Under the pieces are notes generated by a model that saw only the letters and a list, made by a program, of their open reading frames with translations, was not told the origin of the DNA and did not search any database. Made by a program: the position numbers and the translations under genes. A DNA stretch of 21,660 bases from assembly GCA_003427395.1 (NCBI GenBank), contig BFEA01000010.1, forward strand, positions 1,239,577-1,261,236. The letters are read 5' to 3'. Source of the DNA: Chara braunii. Its lineage: Eukaryota; Streptophyta; Charophyceae; Charales; Characeae. Below, one piece after another: positions 8,563 through 17,565 of this stretch; the first letter of the stretch is position 1; every line of letters starts with the position of its first letter.

Positions 8563-10112
8563 GGTCGGTGCCCCCTTTCTACTGGTGCATTTGCCTCAAG
8601 GTGGTAGGGTTCAGTGATCTTGATTGGTACGCACAGTGTCTTAAGCCTGTTCAATACCTCCTGGTTAACGGATTTTGTCCCATTGTCTGCAATAAACCTG
8701 CGCACGAAGGGGTGTCTTAGGTAGAAATCTTCCACCCAATCGGCCACTGCTTTCCTCGTCTTCTTTTTGAGGGTTATGGCCTCTACATAGCCACTGAGAT
8801 TATCCCTTGCATCCAAGATGTATCTAAACCCATCCGTCGATACGGGCATAACCGCAAGATCGAGGTGAACAAGGTGTCCGGGTCCGAGTACCCGAGTGGG
8901 TCTAAGGGGCTCGTAAACTCGTACGGAGCTCCTTTCTTGACATATCAGACACGTTTGACAATATGTTGCGACCATGGCTGCCATCCCTGACCAAAAGTAC
9001 AGGGGCACGATCTTCGCAAGTGTCCCCTTAGACGACCGGTGACCTCCAACTAGCCCGTCATGCATTGCCTGAATTACGTCCAGCTGCCTAGACCTCCCAC
9101 AAACGACGCGTCTAGGCATCAACCCTTCCTCTTTCTTGAACAGGTGGCCATTTCTTAGGACGTACTTTTCGACTTCGTCTCTTGCCTTGGGACTGACTTC
9201 CGTGGGTTGTTTGTTCCCTACAAGCATCAAACCGATTTCTTTGAAGACGCCCTCATACATCTGTATGAGGAAGAATTCCTGTTCGTTCTGATCCGTACCC
9301 TGCTCCTCCCGAGTGAGGTTGACTAGGTACTGACACTTCTTCTCCGCCCAGGTTTCGGCCAACATCATTACGGCGTCCCGTCCCCCTTCCACGGCCATCG
9401 CCATCAGCTCTCCCCTGGCCCCTACTTCTGCTCCCCACGAGTCCTTCTCCTCTTTACGCCTGACCGTGGTGACTGGTCCTTCCCCGAGTTCTGCAACTAC
9501 TGCAGGTGCGCCTTTTTCCAAGGTCTGAATCAGCAACTGACCTGTTGTAATCGCTGGGTCTGCCATCTCATTATCCACAACAAGGGTCCCTCNTTCGTAT
9601 TCCAGGAAGGNGTCAATTGGTTCCTCGTCCTCTACTCCTTCTGGCGTGATACATACCCTGCTCAGCCCATCTNCCCTATTTCGGAGCCCTGCNATCCGCT
9701 CGACCTTATAGTCGAATTGCCATGTGAAGCCTATCCATCTGCCAACGGTCGGATCTATAGGCTTGTAGTTCTTTAGGGCCCCGACAACGTTGGTGGGATC
9801 GATCCTTAGGATAAATCGCCTTCCGAACAGGTATGCCTGGAAGGTCTTAAGAGAATGCAGAATCGCTAAGACCTCCTTTTTGAACTNTGAGTACCGCCGT
9901 TCTGCCGAATTCAGAGTCCTACTTTCAAATCTGATTGGCTTTTCCTTGCCCTCCTCACTTCTCTGTATCAATACGCCTCCAACTGCCAGTGGTCCCCCAT
10001 CTGTTTTTAAGATGAAAGGCCGTCCTACCTCGTCATTGAAATAGGGTGCTGCTAGAGTAACCTGATCGGATGACAGGATGTCTTTCAGGGTCTGGGCTGC
10101 CTCTTCCCTATC
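8559..10112 (-). pseudogene. pol: RNase H and integrase core of Ty3/gypsy pol
   Basis: The frame is open from just after an in-frame TAG (10115-10113) to 8559. RNase H begins at about 10020: the acidic residues are visible in LKTDGG, SAERRYS with KKEVLAI, LRIDPTN and DGLSRV, so all four catalytic acids are kept. The integrase follows. A zinc-binding HHCC region is formed by HDGLVGGH and CQTCLIC. The catalytic triad is Asp in HLDLAVMP, Asp in FIADNGT and Glu in PVERGHRP, with exactly 35 residues between the second Asp and the Glu, the canonical D,D-35-E. The gene acts in cDNA second-strand priming, template removal and insertion into chromatin. Several codons are ambiguous because of N bases. 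The end is a frameshift into the C-terminal part. Confidence 0.92.
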
Positions 10113-11275
10113 CTAGTTCCACCTTCCGTAATCATCGGGCGGATAGGTTCCGCTATCTTTGCGAAACCTTTGATGAAGATCCTCCAGAATCCAACCACCC
10201 CTAGGAAGGCTCGTACTTCCGTCGTGGTACGCAGACGTGTCGACCACTGAGAGATCTTATCAGTTTTTGATGGGTCGGGTCTCCTCCCATAGGCCCCACA
10301 GCGAAATCCCAGTATAGTTACCTCCGGGACAGCCAGGATGCTCTTGGGTCCGCTTCTAGTAATATTGTAAACTAGGAATCGCTGGAGCAGGTCCTTAATA
10401 TCCTGCAAGTGATCCCAAACANACTTCCGTACACNNGGTTGGACTTCCGCCTCGTCCTTGTATCTTGCACCTTTTACAAGATTATCATCTATATAAGGTT
10501 CACACTTTTCCGAAAACATATCTCCTGCAACGGCGAGCATCCTCCTCTGCGCTTCTGCTATCGCATTTGTGAAGCCCATAGGGGTCACTTNCATCTGCAG
10601 CTGTCCTACGGGGGTGTCCATTGCGGTGTACGGTTTATCCCTCGCNTCGAGCGGCAACNGATCATATCCTGAGTATAAGTCTACCAGGGAGTAAATGCTC
10701 CGCCCTGCATGAGATTCTGCCAATAAGTCGGCATGTGGAAGCGAGTCTGCATCCTTAATTGTTACCGCATTTAGCTTCTGCAAGTCNTGGATCCACCTGA
10801 GCGTCTTATTGGGCTTCCTGAACACGAACCACTTGTTCGTGTAGGGGGATGCGGTGGGTTCAGCCACGAAGGAATCTATCTTGGCTCTAAGCAGGTCGTT
10901 GACCTCCGCTGCTATCCCAAACTCATATGCGGACCCTTTATCATTCCAACACTCGTGCTGTACGGTGTGGATCCTGACAGGGGGAACTAGCTTTTCATCC
11001 AATCGCCCTTTCTGATGATCATTGAAAGCGAAAGCTAAATGGAACTCCTGGCACGCCTTTCTTATCAACTGAGTCTCTTCCGGTGTNAGGAATCCTTCCA
11101 CTCCTATTTTCATGGTGTTTGCTACATCATCTGGTATGCGATGACCTTCCGTTGCACGTCTCTCCCTTATAACCCGTAGGATCTCCTCCTCTTTTTCCAT
11201 GGCCTCTTCCTTTGATGTTTCTACTAGGATCGAGACTGGCTTGGCCTTCTTTCCTACGGGTTTGTATTTTCGCAC
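10085..11275 (-). pseudogene. pol: Reverse transcriptase domain of Ty3/gypsy pol
   Basis: These 396 codons contain the ordered RT blocks: TNKWFVFRKPNKTLRWI, DLQKLNAV, SLVDLYSGYD (first catalytic Asp), a PMGFTNAIAEAQRR block, EPYIDDNLVKG (the YIDD active site), VTILGFRCGAYGR and TTEVRAFLGVVGFWRIFIKGF (thumb/connection). It copies element RNA into cDNA inside the virus-like particle. About ten N bases fall in or near it, several in otherwise conserved positions. The frame is lost near the connection at about 10110, where a Trp-like codon reads TAG in the RNase H frame. The insert-free YIDDN and long RT-to-RNase H tether suggest the fungal/basal Ty3 group rather than classic plant chromoviruses, but this is only an impression. 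Confidence 0.93.
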
Positions 11276-11319
11276 ACTGCCTTCTAGGATCGTTCTCCTT
11301 AAAAATGAACGGTCGGGAT

Positions 11320-11747
11320 TTACCTTGCTATTTCCATGATACGGGGCTGAATGCTAACTATCTTCCCATTCAGGCAGTAGCCTTTTCGAACCTCATCCTC
11401 AAACTTGGCAAGCGTTGCCGGGTCCACCTCCACTTTGTGGTACCTGATTGCCTTAACAAGTTTCAACAGGTTTGGGATTTCGAGCGCTAGCTCGGGGGTC
11501 TCGTTACGCCCTTCCTTTGGCTTGGGCAGGCTGGCCCCAAGTTCAACTTCCACCTCCTTTTCCGCCACCATAACCGCCGGGGCTCGTCCTCTGGCCTCCT
11601 CTTCTTTACGGGCAGACCAATCTTGATCCATTCCTTTTTACTAAAAGCCTCCTCGATCATAATTTCTACCCTTTCCCTCATGCCTTCCATTCGTGCGAAT
11701 GCCCCCTTCCGCACACTTTTTTCGAATGTTGGAGACCAAGTTGCCAA
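11320..11747 (-). pseudogene. pol: Protease-to-RT linker region of pol, split by frameshifts
   Basis: Two overlapping frames (11747-11487 and 11631-11320) carry successive parts of the segment between protease and RT. The first holds FARMEGMRERVEIMIEEAF; the second holds VDPATLAKFEDEVRKG. Together with the next frame, the reading passes through three different phases in about 450 bp and returns to the original phase at RT, as three single-base losses would produce. Charged and helix-rich; no catalytic motif. The assignment rests on position between the two recognisable domains. Confidence 0.6.
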
Positions 11748-12907
11748 TTTGCCTTCGGAGGGTCCCCTTCGGTCCCAAGAAGTCGGAGGAGTTCCCCGCG
11801 GCCGGTCACTGGGTCCTCAATGTCTACCATGTATGTGTCGTCGTGCAGATGCATTCCTATCATTTCCACATTGGCGCACCATGGTCTCCCGAGGATTACG
11901 TCGTGATCCATTTCTTCCATCACGGTCATCCGCTGAAAGGACCAGATGGATTCCCGGATTCCCGCCCTGACTGCACATTTGGTGACATAACCTGTATAAG
12001 GAATTTCGCCACCGGCTCCCCGGATACTCCCTGCTACTTCCTTGTTTACCGTGCACCCCGTGACCGTTGCGAAATCCCGTCATATGAGGGTGATTTTTGC
12101 TCCGCCGTCCACTAACGCGTCAGTGTGGTGAGTTCCGATTTGAACTTTAAGTTTCCCAACTGGTAATGCATGAAAGCTAAGATTTGTCCTGGGAGGCGCC
12201 CTCATGACTTCGCCACCTTCACGATCCGGTAGGCTTAGGCTGATGTCCGCAAAGGCTTTCTCCAAATCTCCCAGGCCCCCTGAAATGCTTTGGAGGTTGG
12301 TGACTCCTTCCGGCGCCTTGGCCTCTTCCGTGTCCTGCTCTTGCAGTTTTGGGGCCTCCTCTACTTCTACGCGCTTACGCGTTAACAACTGCCTGAGTCC
12401 TTTAAGCAGCCTCGGGCTGGCTTGCAGCATGGTCTGAAAAGACACCGATACCATGGTACCCAGTAGCTTACTGAAGGTGCTATCGATTTCTGGCGAAGTC
12501 ATGATCGGAATTTGATACTTGAACTTCTTTTTTACCACCGTAGCCTTGTCTACCGGTTTGTCCTCTCTTGGCTTCCCATAGACCTTCTCTTGTTCCCCGG
12601 CTTCGGTCTCTTGCTGGCCCACGCTAGTCCCTGCGAGTTCTTCCATTACTGTATCTTGAATAAACTTTTTTTTTGCGCCGGCCTGGCGAGTGGTGATGTT
12701 TACCCTATCCCGGCCATTGCCTTCTAGGATAAAATTGGCATGTGGTCCCCGTCCCCTTGGCTGGTCCCAGACAATCTCGGCTATCGGCTCTACTTCTACG
12801 GCAACTATCTCTAAGTTATTCAGGAGGATGACAGCTCGTCGCATCCCTCCTGGTGAGTTCCAATTGACCGCTCCCCCCTGGGTCCGAGGATCTCGCCTTT
12901 GAGAGAC
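11678..12907 (-). pseudogene. pol: Start of pol with aspartic protease, in-frame TGA
   Basis: This frame is open from 12907, just after tandem TAG codons, and overlaps the end of gag by 88 nt in the -1 frame, so it should be reached by ribosomal frameshifting. About 240 charged residues precede the protease. The protease motif reads ALVDGGAKITLI, where the usual D[ST]GA is DGGA. An in-frame TGA (12082-12080) follows. The same frame then continues with TVTGCTVNKE and on to HDVILGRPWC, the usual ILG-type C-terminal block, so the stop is a mutation inside one domain. The frame is lost near 11740, where a frameshift leads into the linker. The protease would cleave Gag and Gag-Pol in the particle. 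Confidence 0.82.
12820..12907 (-). promoter_or_regulatory. Gag-pol -1 overlap with G6 run (candidate frameshift site)
   Basis: Gag ends at 12820 and the pol frame is open from 12907, one nucleotide back. Inside the overlap the minus strand has six G in a row (C6 on plus, 12873-12878). Slipping back one base there would let the A-site codon re-pair with GGG. It is not a perfect X XXY YYZ heptamer, and no downstream pseudoknot was established. Confidence 0.5.
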
Positions 12908-14532
12908 CTACTACACCTCTGCCGCTCGATATCGTGATTGAGTCTCGGACAGGCCCGTACGAAATGCCCGATCATGGTGCAATACTTGCATTGTTCGTTA
13001 GCCGGGTCCATCCTACCAAATCCCCGGTTTGCTACAGCTGCCGGAACCACGGCCTCTTGGGGCGGGAGGGCGGTTCTGGACACTTGCGCTTGCATTACTA
13101 ACAACGCATTTTCCATTCTTTCCATCTTGCTGTCAACCCCATGCACTCGCTCGTGCAGGCATTCTATCCCTTTCTTAACCTTATCTCTTGTTTTCCCGGT
13201 CAGATCTATGACCTCCCCTTCCTTAAGTAGGGCTAGTGTCTCGGTGACCACTGTCTTTTTCGCAAGGTCTGTTACGGTGTTGAAGTCCACATCTCTCGTG
13301 TACTCTAACTTACTGGTCTGCTGGTATGCTGACAAAATTTTATCCTTATCAAACTTGGAGAACTGCCTGAGGAAGTATTTACTCATTATGCGATCCGTTA
13401 CTCCGGGAATTCGCAGCGCCACTACCGTAAATGCCCTTAGGAAATCGTTGTAAGTCGCATAGTTTTTCCTCTGAACTACGGTTAATTCGGCCTCTGTTGC
13501 CATTTTTTCTGCCTTCAGGTATTTCCTCATCATCTCATTTTTGGTTTCTTTCCAGGATCCACTGGACGCTACGATGGCCATAATGTCCCTCCCCAAGCTT
13601 AGCGACACGTGCTGCCCTAGGTGCTCCATCTTTTCCTCTTCCGTCCATTTCAGTAAGGCTGCTAGGTTCTCATAGTCTATCAAAAACTCCGTAATGTTTG
13701 CCCCGTCGAACGTGAGTTTCTTCTTTGCATCTGCGAGGTACCCATGGTTTTTGTTCAGTGCCCGGGTGAGGGTGGTGACTATCTTTTTGAGCCCACCTTC
13801 GGAGCTACCCCCTTCCCCAACTGCACTAGTCCCTTCTCCCTCCTTGCTTTCCCTCNGCTTCTCCCCGGTTTTCGGTGTTCCTTCCGGGTCGAACCACCCT
13901 AGCACCCTTTCCCTAAGGCTCCAGAGTCCATCACACGCCCCCGTTACTTTCGGCGTGACGGGCAGTCGGCTAGTGCCGCTGTCAATGGCGGGCAGGGTCA
14001 TAGCGTTTTCCGTCCCTTCCGCTGGGGGGTCATCCTTGTCCTTCCCCTTCTTGTTAGGCGTTCCCTTGTGACTATTATGCTTTCCTTCGTACCTGGCGTC
14101 GTCCTGGCCGATCCTACGCCCTTCACGTGACCCTGCGTCCTGGGGGTCCTCCTCATCCCCGGCCATCATCTGCTCGATAAGTCTTGCCTTCAATTCTGCA
14201 GTCCGCTTTTCTATCTCTGCCAGTTTACGACGGGTATCCAAAACTTTCGTCTTTTTAGGGGTGGCTCCTGCTGAGTTCCGAGGACTTGTTCTCATATCGT
14301 TTCCCCCTTCCCTGTTTTCCTGAGGTCCCCTTTTGCTACCCCCAGCTTTCCCCGAGCTTTCTCCAATTGAGGCGTCCTTTCCGTCTTCTCGGGTTCCTTC
14401 TAGTTTGGCTGACTCTCGATCCCTAGTTGATCCCTCATTTCGTTCCCCATCCCCATTCGTGCCCTGATTTCCTCCACTCTGCTGGTCATCAATCCCTTCC
14501 TCCGTCGCCATTTCTTTAACTAGCCTGCTCAT
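12820..14532 (-). CDS. gag: Gag (capsid and nucleocapsid) of the Ty3/gypsy element
   Basis: 570 codons, uninterrupted except for one N. Residues 1-240 are polar and low-complexity, with a probable coiled coil at about 94-125. A capsid-like helical region runs from about 272 (KLTFDG) to 410 and includes WTEEEKMEHLGQHVSLSLG and WKETKNEMMRKYL, typical of Ty3/retrotransposon Gag. VIDLTG at 441-446 resembles a SUMO-interacting core. A zinc knuckle CKYCTMIGHFVRAC (C-X2-C-X4-H-X4-C) lies at 515-528 and would bind genomic RNA. The ATG at 14532 has a poor context; the next one (14511, residue 8) has G at -3 and G at +4 and may be the real start. Pol begins in the -1 frame before the Gag stop. Confidence 0.9.
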   Translation of the reverse strand: MSRLVKEMATEEGIDDQQSGGNQGTNGDGERNEGSTRDRESAKLEGTREDGKDASIGESSGKAGGSKRGPQENREGGNDMRTSPRNSAGATPKKTKVLDTRRKLAEIEKRTAELKARLIEQMMAGDEEDPQDAGSREGRRIGQDDARYEGKHNSHKGTPNKKGKDKDDPPAEGTENAMTLPAIDSGTSRLPVTPKVTGACDGLWSLRERVLGWFDPEGTPKTGEKXRESKEGEGTSAVGEGGSSEGGLKKIVTTLTRALNKNHGYLADAKKKLTFDGANITEFLIDYENLAALLKWTEEEKMEHLGQHVSLSLGRDIMAIVASSGSWKETKNEMMRKYLKAEKMATEAELTVVQRKNYATYNDFLRAFTVVALRIPGVTDRIMSKYFLRQFSKFDKDKILSAYQQTSKLEYTRDVDFNTVTDLAKKTVVTETLALLKEGEVIDLTGKTRDKVKKGIECLHERVHGVDSKMERMENALLVMQAQVSRTALPPQEAVVPAAVANRGFGRMDPANEQCKYCTMIGHFVRACPRLNHDIERQRCSRSLKGEILGPRGERSIGTHQEGCDELSSS

Positions 14533-14962
14533 GGAAAATTGTTTTTGCGAAAAAGCGGCCGGTTGTTCATAACCGCCCTAGTCCCGGCCCTAAGGACCCG
14601 CCTATTCCCATATTTTTGCGTCTTACATTAATCAGTACGACTCTGCTGACTTTTCTCTCCTGGGGCATCCTTCTGGTTTTGTTCTTCTGGAGCCTTGCCG
14701 CCGCCGCTTGGCATTTCATTACTGTGGCGCTTTGATTCTTAGGGCGGTGCCTGAGCCCAGTGGCTTTCCTATCGGGGATGGCCCTTTCGGCTTATTGGCA
14801 TCCAGGTGCCCCATAATCTTTGGAGCGGATGGTCTTCCTAGTTCCTCCCTGCCGCATCATTGGTTCGGCCGGAACTCCAACCACTACCCCTCTTTTGCTG
14901 ATGGCTGCCTACTTATCTTAGTATCCATCCTTTATTTCCCTACTTCTCCCTGACACGTTTTC
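14533..14962. other. Leader/spacer between paralogue 1 and gag
   Basis: 430 bp with no intact gene. On the minus strand a short open stretch rich in Pro, Gly and Lys (about 14860-14730) is bounded by stops, followed by a basic stretch. It could be the trace of another small ORF, but nothing matches the four paralogues. No primer-binding site complementary to a tRNA 3' end was recognised. Confidence 0.4.
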
Positions 14963-15768
14963 TCATGCTGGTCCCTCTGGCTTGCCCTGCTCATCCGGTT
15001 CCTCGAACAGGTCAGCCAACCCAGCAAGGTAATTTTCCGCCATCTCTATTTCCCTGATATTGGCTCATATTCTTCAAACGACAGGTGGGGCAATCCGAAT
15101 ATCAAGATCTCGAGTAATTCGAGTAGTTCCCAGACCTGATTCCCCAAGAACGGCCCATGTCTGACCGACACATCGTAGAACATGCTCGTTTTTTGTGGGC
15201 GGAAGAGGTGGATCCAGACCAGGGTCGAATCCACCAGGTCCCTAGCTCTCTTGAGGCTACCGAATACCAAGTCCACCATGAAACGAGGTACTCGACACCT
15301 CAACCCGGTGATTGGGGCCTTAAACTCTCCCCAGCCTCCGACCTCCACCCGAGTTCTTAATCCCACGTTCCTTCTCCCCCGCACTTCCTGGCCCACCTTG
15401 TTCAACATCCTAGTAGCCCTCCGGAAGATTGGTAGCAACCCGTGACCTAGTGCCAATTCCATTCCTAGCATGTACCATCCAAGTTCCGGCAGGTATATGG
15501 TCCCCGTTACCCTAAGATCGGTATACAGATCGTATCTCGGTCCCCTGTTAATTCTCATACCATCCCACAAACATTCCACCATCATGAACGTCTGACCTCT
15601 TCCCAGGGTCACGGCCCTCCATTCGATGTCCAATCCTTGGATCATGTAGCTTGCTGGGAGCGATACCTCCCATCCGCCTCCACTTTCCGTGGGTGGCCGC
15701 GGGTGTGTGAACCTTCGCATCATCCGAGCGCGTCTCATCGTCATTTTTGACTTAGTAGTCCCCTGCAC
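14963..15768 (-). pseudogene. Tandem paralogue 1 (unknown family), nearest to gag
   Basis: The longest intact frame of the family: 240 codons from ATG 15768 to a stop at 15046. One frameshift near 15055 leads to a homologous tail (REIEMAENYLAGLADLFEE) ending at TGA 14965-14963. Blocks shared with the other copies: EVSLPAS and DIEWRAV near 34-53; GTIYLPELGW at 89-98, then LALGHG; VPRFMVDLVFG at 160; GPFLGNQVWELLELLEIL at 205, 45 residues later. The N-terminus is very basic (about 1-20). No signal peptide, transmembrane helix or catalytic motif is seen. I do not recognise a family. It lies 430 bp upstream of gag on the same strand, so it may be part of the retroelement. Confidence 0.65.
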
Positions 15769-15873
15769 AGTTTAAACAGCAAGCTGTTTTACTTATTTCA
15801 TTTAATCTTCAGCTCCCGCCCGAACACTCCCCGGTTTCTAGCTTGAACCTTTCTTTTCTTTCCTTGACCTCTT

Positions 15874-16683
15874 TTATTGGTCCGTCCCTACGTCCATCGG
15901 CTCATACAATCGGTACAGATCATCCACGTACACCATCCCTTGACTTATTTCCCGTAGGATGACACCCCACAGGACCTCACTTCCCACGACCGGAGCCCTC
16001 GGCCTGGTGCTAAACACAGAATGCAGGATGCGCAACACCTCGTACTTCTGCTCTCCACTAAACGGGCCCATTTCTAGGAAGGCCCGATACTATTCTCAAT
16101 GTACCATCGCATCTTCATATGTTAGGCTTGCGAGGTCGGCTACCGCTCGTCTAACAAGTCCCAGACCGCCCAACCTTTCCAGCAGGAAGGGCGGCAACCT
16201 CATTTGTACATTTTCACTAGATTATTTGAAACTGAGACTATGGCTACCCTAAGGTCCGTTGTTACATCGTCAACCCCCGGATCTGCGAACTCAAATCCCG
16301 CTCACCATACTAACTGCCATGCCCCTTCAAACATGCTCAACGGGTCTTCTCCTGATGCCAGCCAAACTCCGAACTCCCTCCACCCATCCTCTGACACATA
16401 CAGTCGTCCTTCTGCACGCACATGCCCCCGCAGGTCCGGGTTCCATTCCCCGTTCTCATCCGCATGCCACAACTTTCGTCACCAAGTAAACCATATTTTT
16501 CGCAAGCTCGACCCCGACCCAATCTGGCACCTGGGGCCATCCTTCACTTGCCGCCGACAAGCTAACCTCTATCGCACCCGGTACTTCCCTTGGTGGTTCA
16601 ATGCCCAAGTGGCGTTCCTCAAGGAACGTCTTTCTTTGCGCCATCGCACGCTCGCCTTCGATCTCCAGGCTCGCGATCCGCAC
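15874..16683 (-). pseudogene. Tandem paralogue 2 (unknown family), heavily decayed
   Basis: The homology runs through at least three reading-frame segments. The N-terminal part (16683-16456) has AIEVSLSAA and ends in TGA. After a frame change comes GRLYVSEDGWREFGVWLASG, which aligns without gaps to the GTIYL..GW block of paralogue 1. A TGA follows QLVW. A further frame gives MRLPPFLLERLGG, then two stops (TGA, TAG), then MGPFSGEQKYEVLRILHS. LPPF to GPF is 43 codons, as in copies 3 and 4. The tail is LREISQGMVYVDDLYRLYE, ending at 15874. Conserved spacing despite the breaks shows descent from a full-length gene of about 265 codons. Confidence 0.65.
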
Positions 16684-16766
16684 TAAACCCTACAATGGCC
16701 AGACATCCCATTCCCTTGTCTTAGCAATTTTTTTCATATTTGCCTGGCCCCCCGGCTTTCCCGCGC

Positions 16767-17509
16767 TTAGTCGAACCACAGTACTTCGAACAGTTTGAAC
16801 ACATCATCCACATAGCAAGGTGTTGCTGCTACCTCACGACGGATTATGGCCTCCCTAGTTTCCGGGGCCACCTCCTGCCTGTCATTCCTTTCGATATCCA
16901 AAATGATAAGGACCTCCCGGGCCCTATCGCCGTGGAAGGGCCCGTATTTCAAGGACGTCCTATAGAATTCCCCTGCCAGCCATGCGCAGTTTACGTATAT
17001 TCGCTCCATCGTGTCGGCTACCTCTGTTACGTGATAAAACCCCCAAACCAGTCCGCCACGAACTCGGGCATCCAAGTCTTGATGTGCGCGGGCAGTTTAA
17101 ATTTTTTCCATCCTCCCATCACGACTCTACTGCTGACCGTATCCCAACCTTTGTTAGCAAACCTTTCCCCCGACTGCTGAGCGCTTGCCTCAGCGTCCCC
17201 TAAAGGCCACATCGGGTTGTGTCCTGCCGCAAGCGTTGTGCAGAACAGGTGCCAACCTTGTTCAGAGAGAACGATCGTTCCAACCGATTCCACCCTGCCT
17301 TCCGCAATCTCCTCCCATCCTTCCTCTTCCCTCAACGGGTTCCTAACACGTTCTATCCATAGGTATGACAGTTCCGACACAATTTCATACCCCCGCCAAT
17401 CACATGTGGTCCCCTTCCATTCATTGCTTGGCGGTATTGACATCTCTACTCCCCTTCCGGCTCGTCTTGAATCCCATGTGCAGCCCCATAATTCGAGTTC
17501 TCGGGCCAT
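16767..17509 (-). pseudogene. Tandem paralogue 3 (unknown family), one frameshift
   Basis: Two overlapping frames form one gene of about 247 residues. The first (17509-17027) has VEMSIPPSNEW, CDWRGYEIV, GTIVLSEQGWHLFCTTLAAG, VVMGGWKKFKLP and MPEFVADWFGGF. At a GGGGGTTTT run near 17035 the phase changes and homology continues as YHVTEVADTMERIYV, then YGPFHGDRAREVLIILDI and RREVAATPCYVDDVFKLFE in the second frame (to 16767). [LVM]P.F to GPF spacing is 43. Only 56 bp separates it from copy 4 and about 80 bp from copy 2. A single sequencing or mutational indel could account for the break, so this copy may be the best preserved. Confidence 0.68.
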
Positions 17510-17565
17510 CGCTCCCTACCTGCAAATAGTCGACAACCCGTTTTCCCCAGGTAAGCGCCCCGCCC

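Noticed and set aside
13870-13900. tRNA B-box-like ggttcga word on the minus strand
   Set aside because: It lies inside the gag coding frame and has no matching A box or cloverleaf.
15877-16814. YVDD in paralogues 2 and 3 as a reverse transcriptase active site
   Set aside because: It lies in a C-terminal tail with no other RT blocks, and paralogues 1 and 4 lack it. The true RT with YIDD is at 10085-11275.
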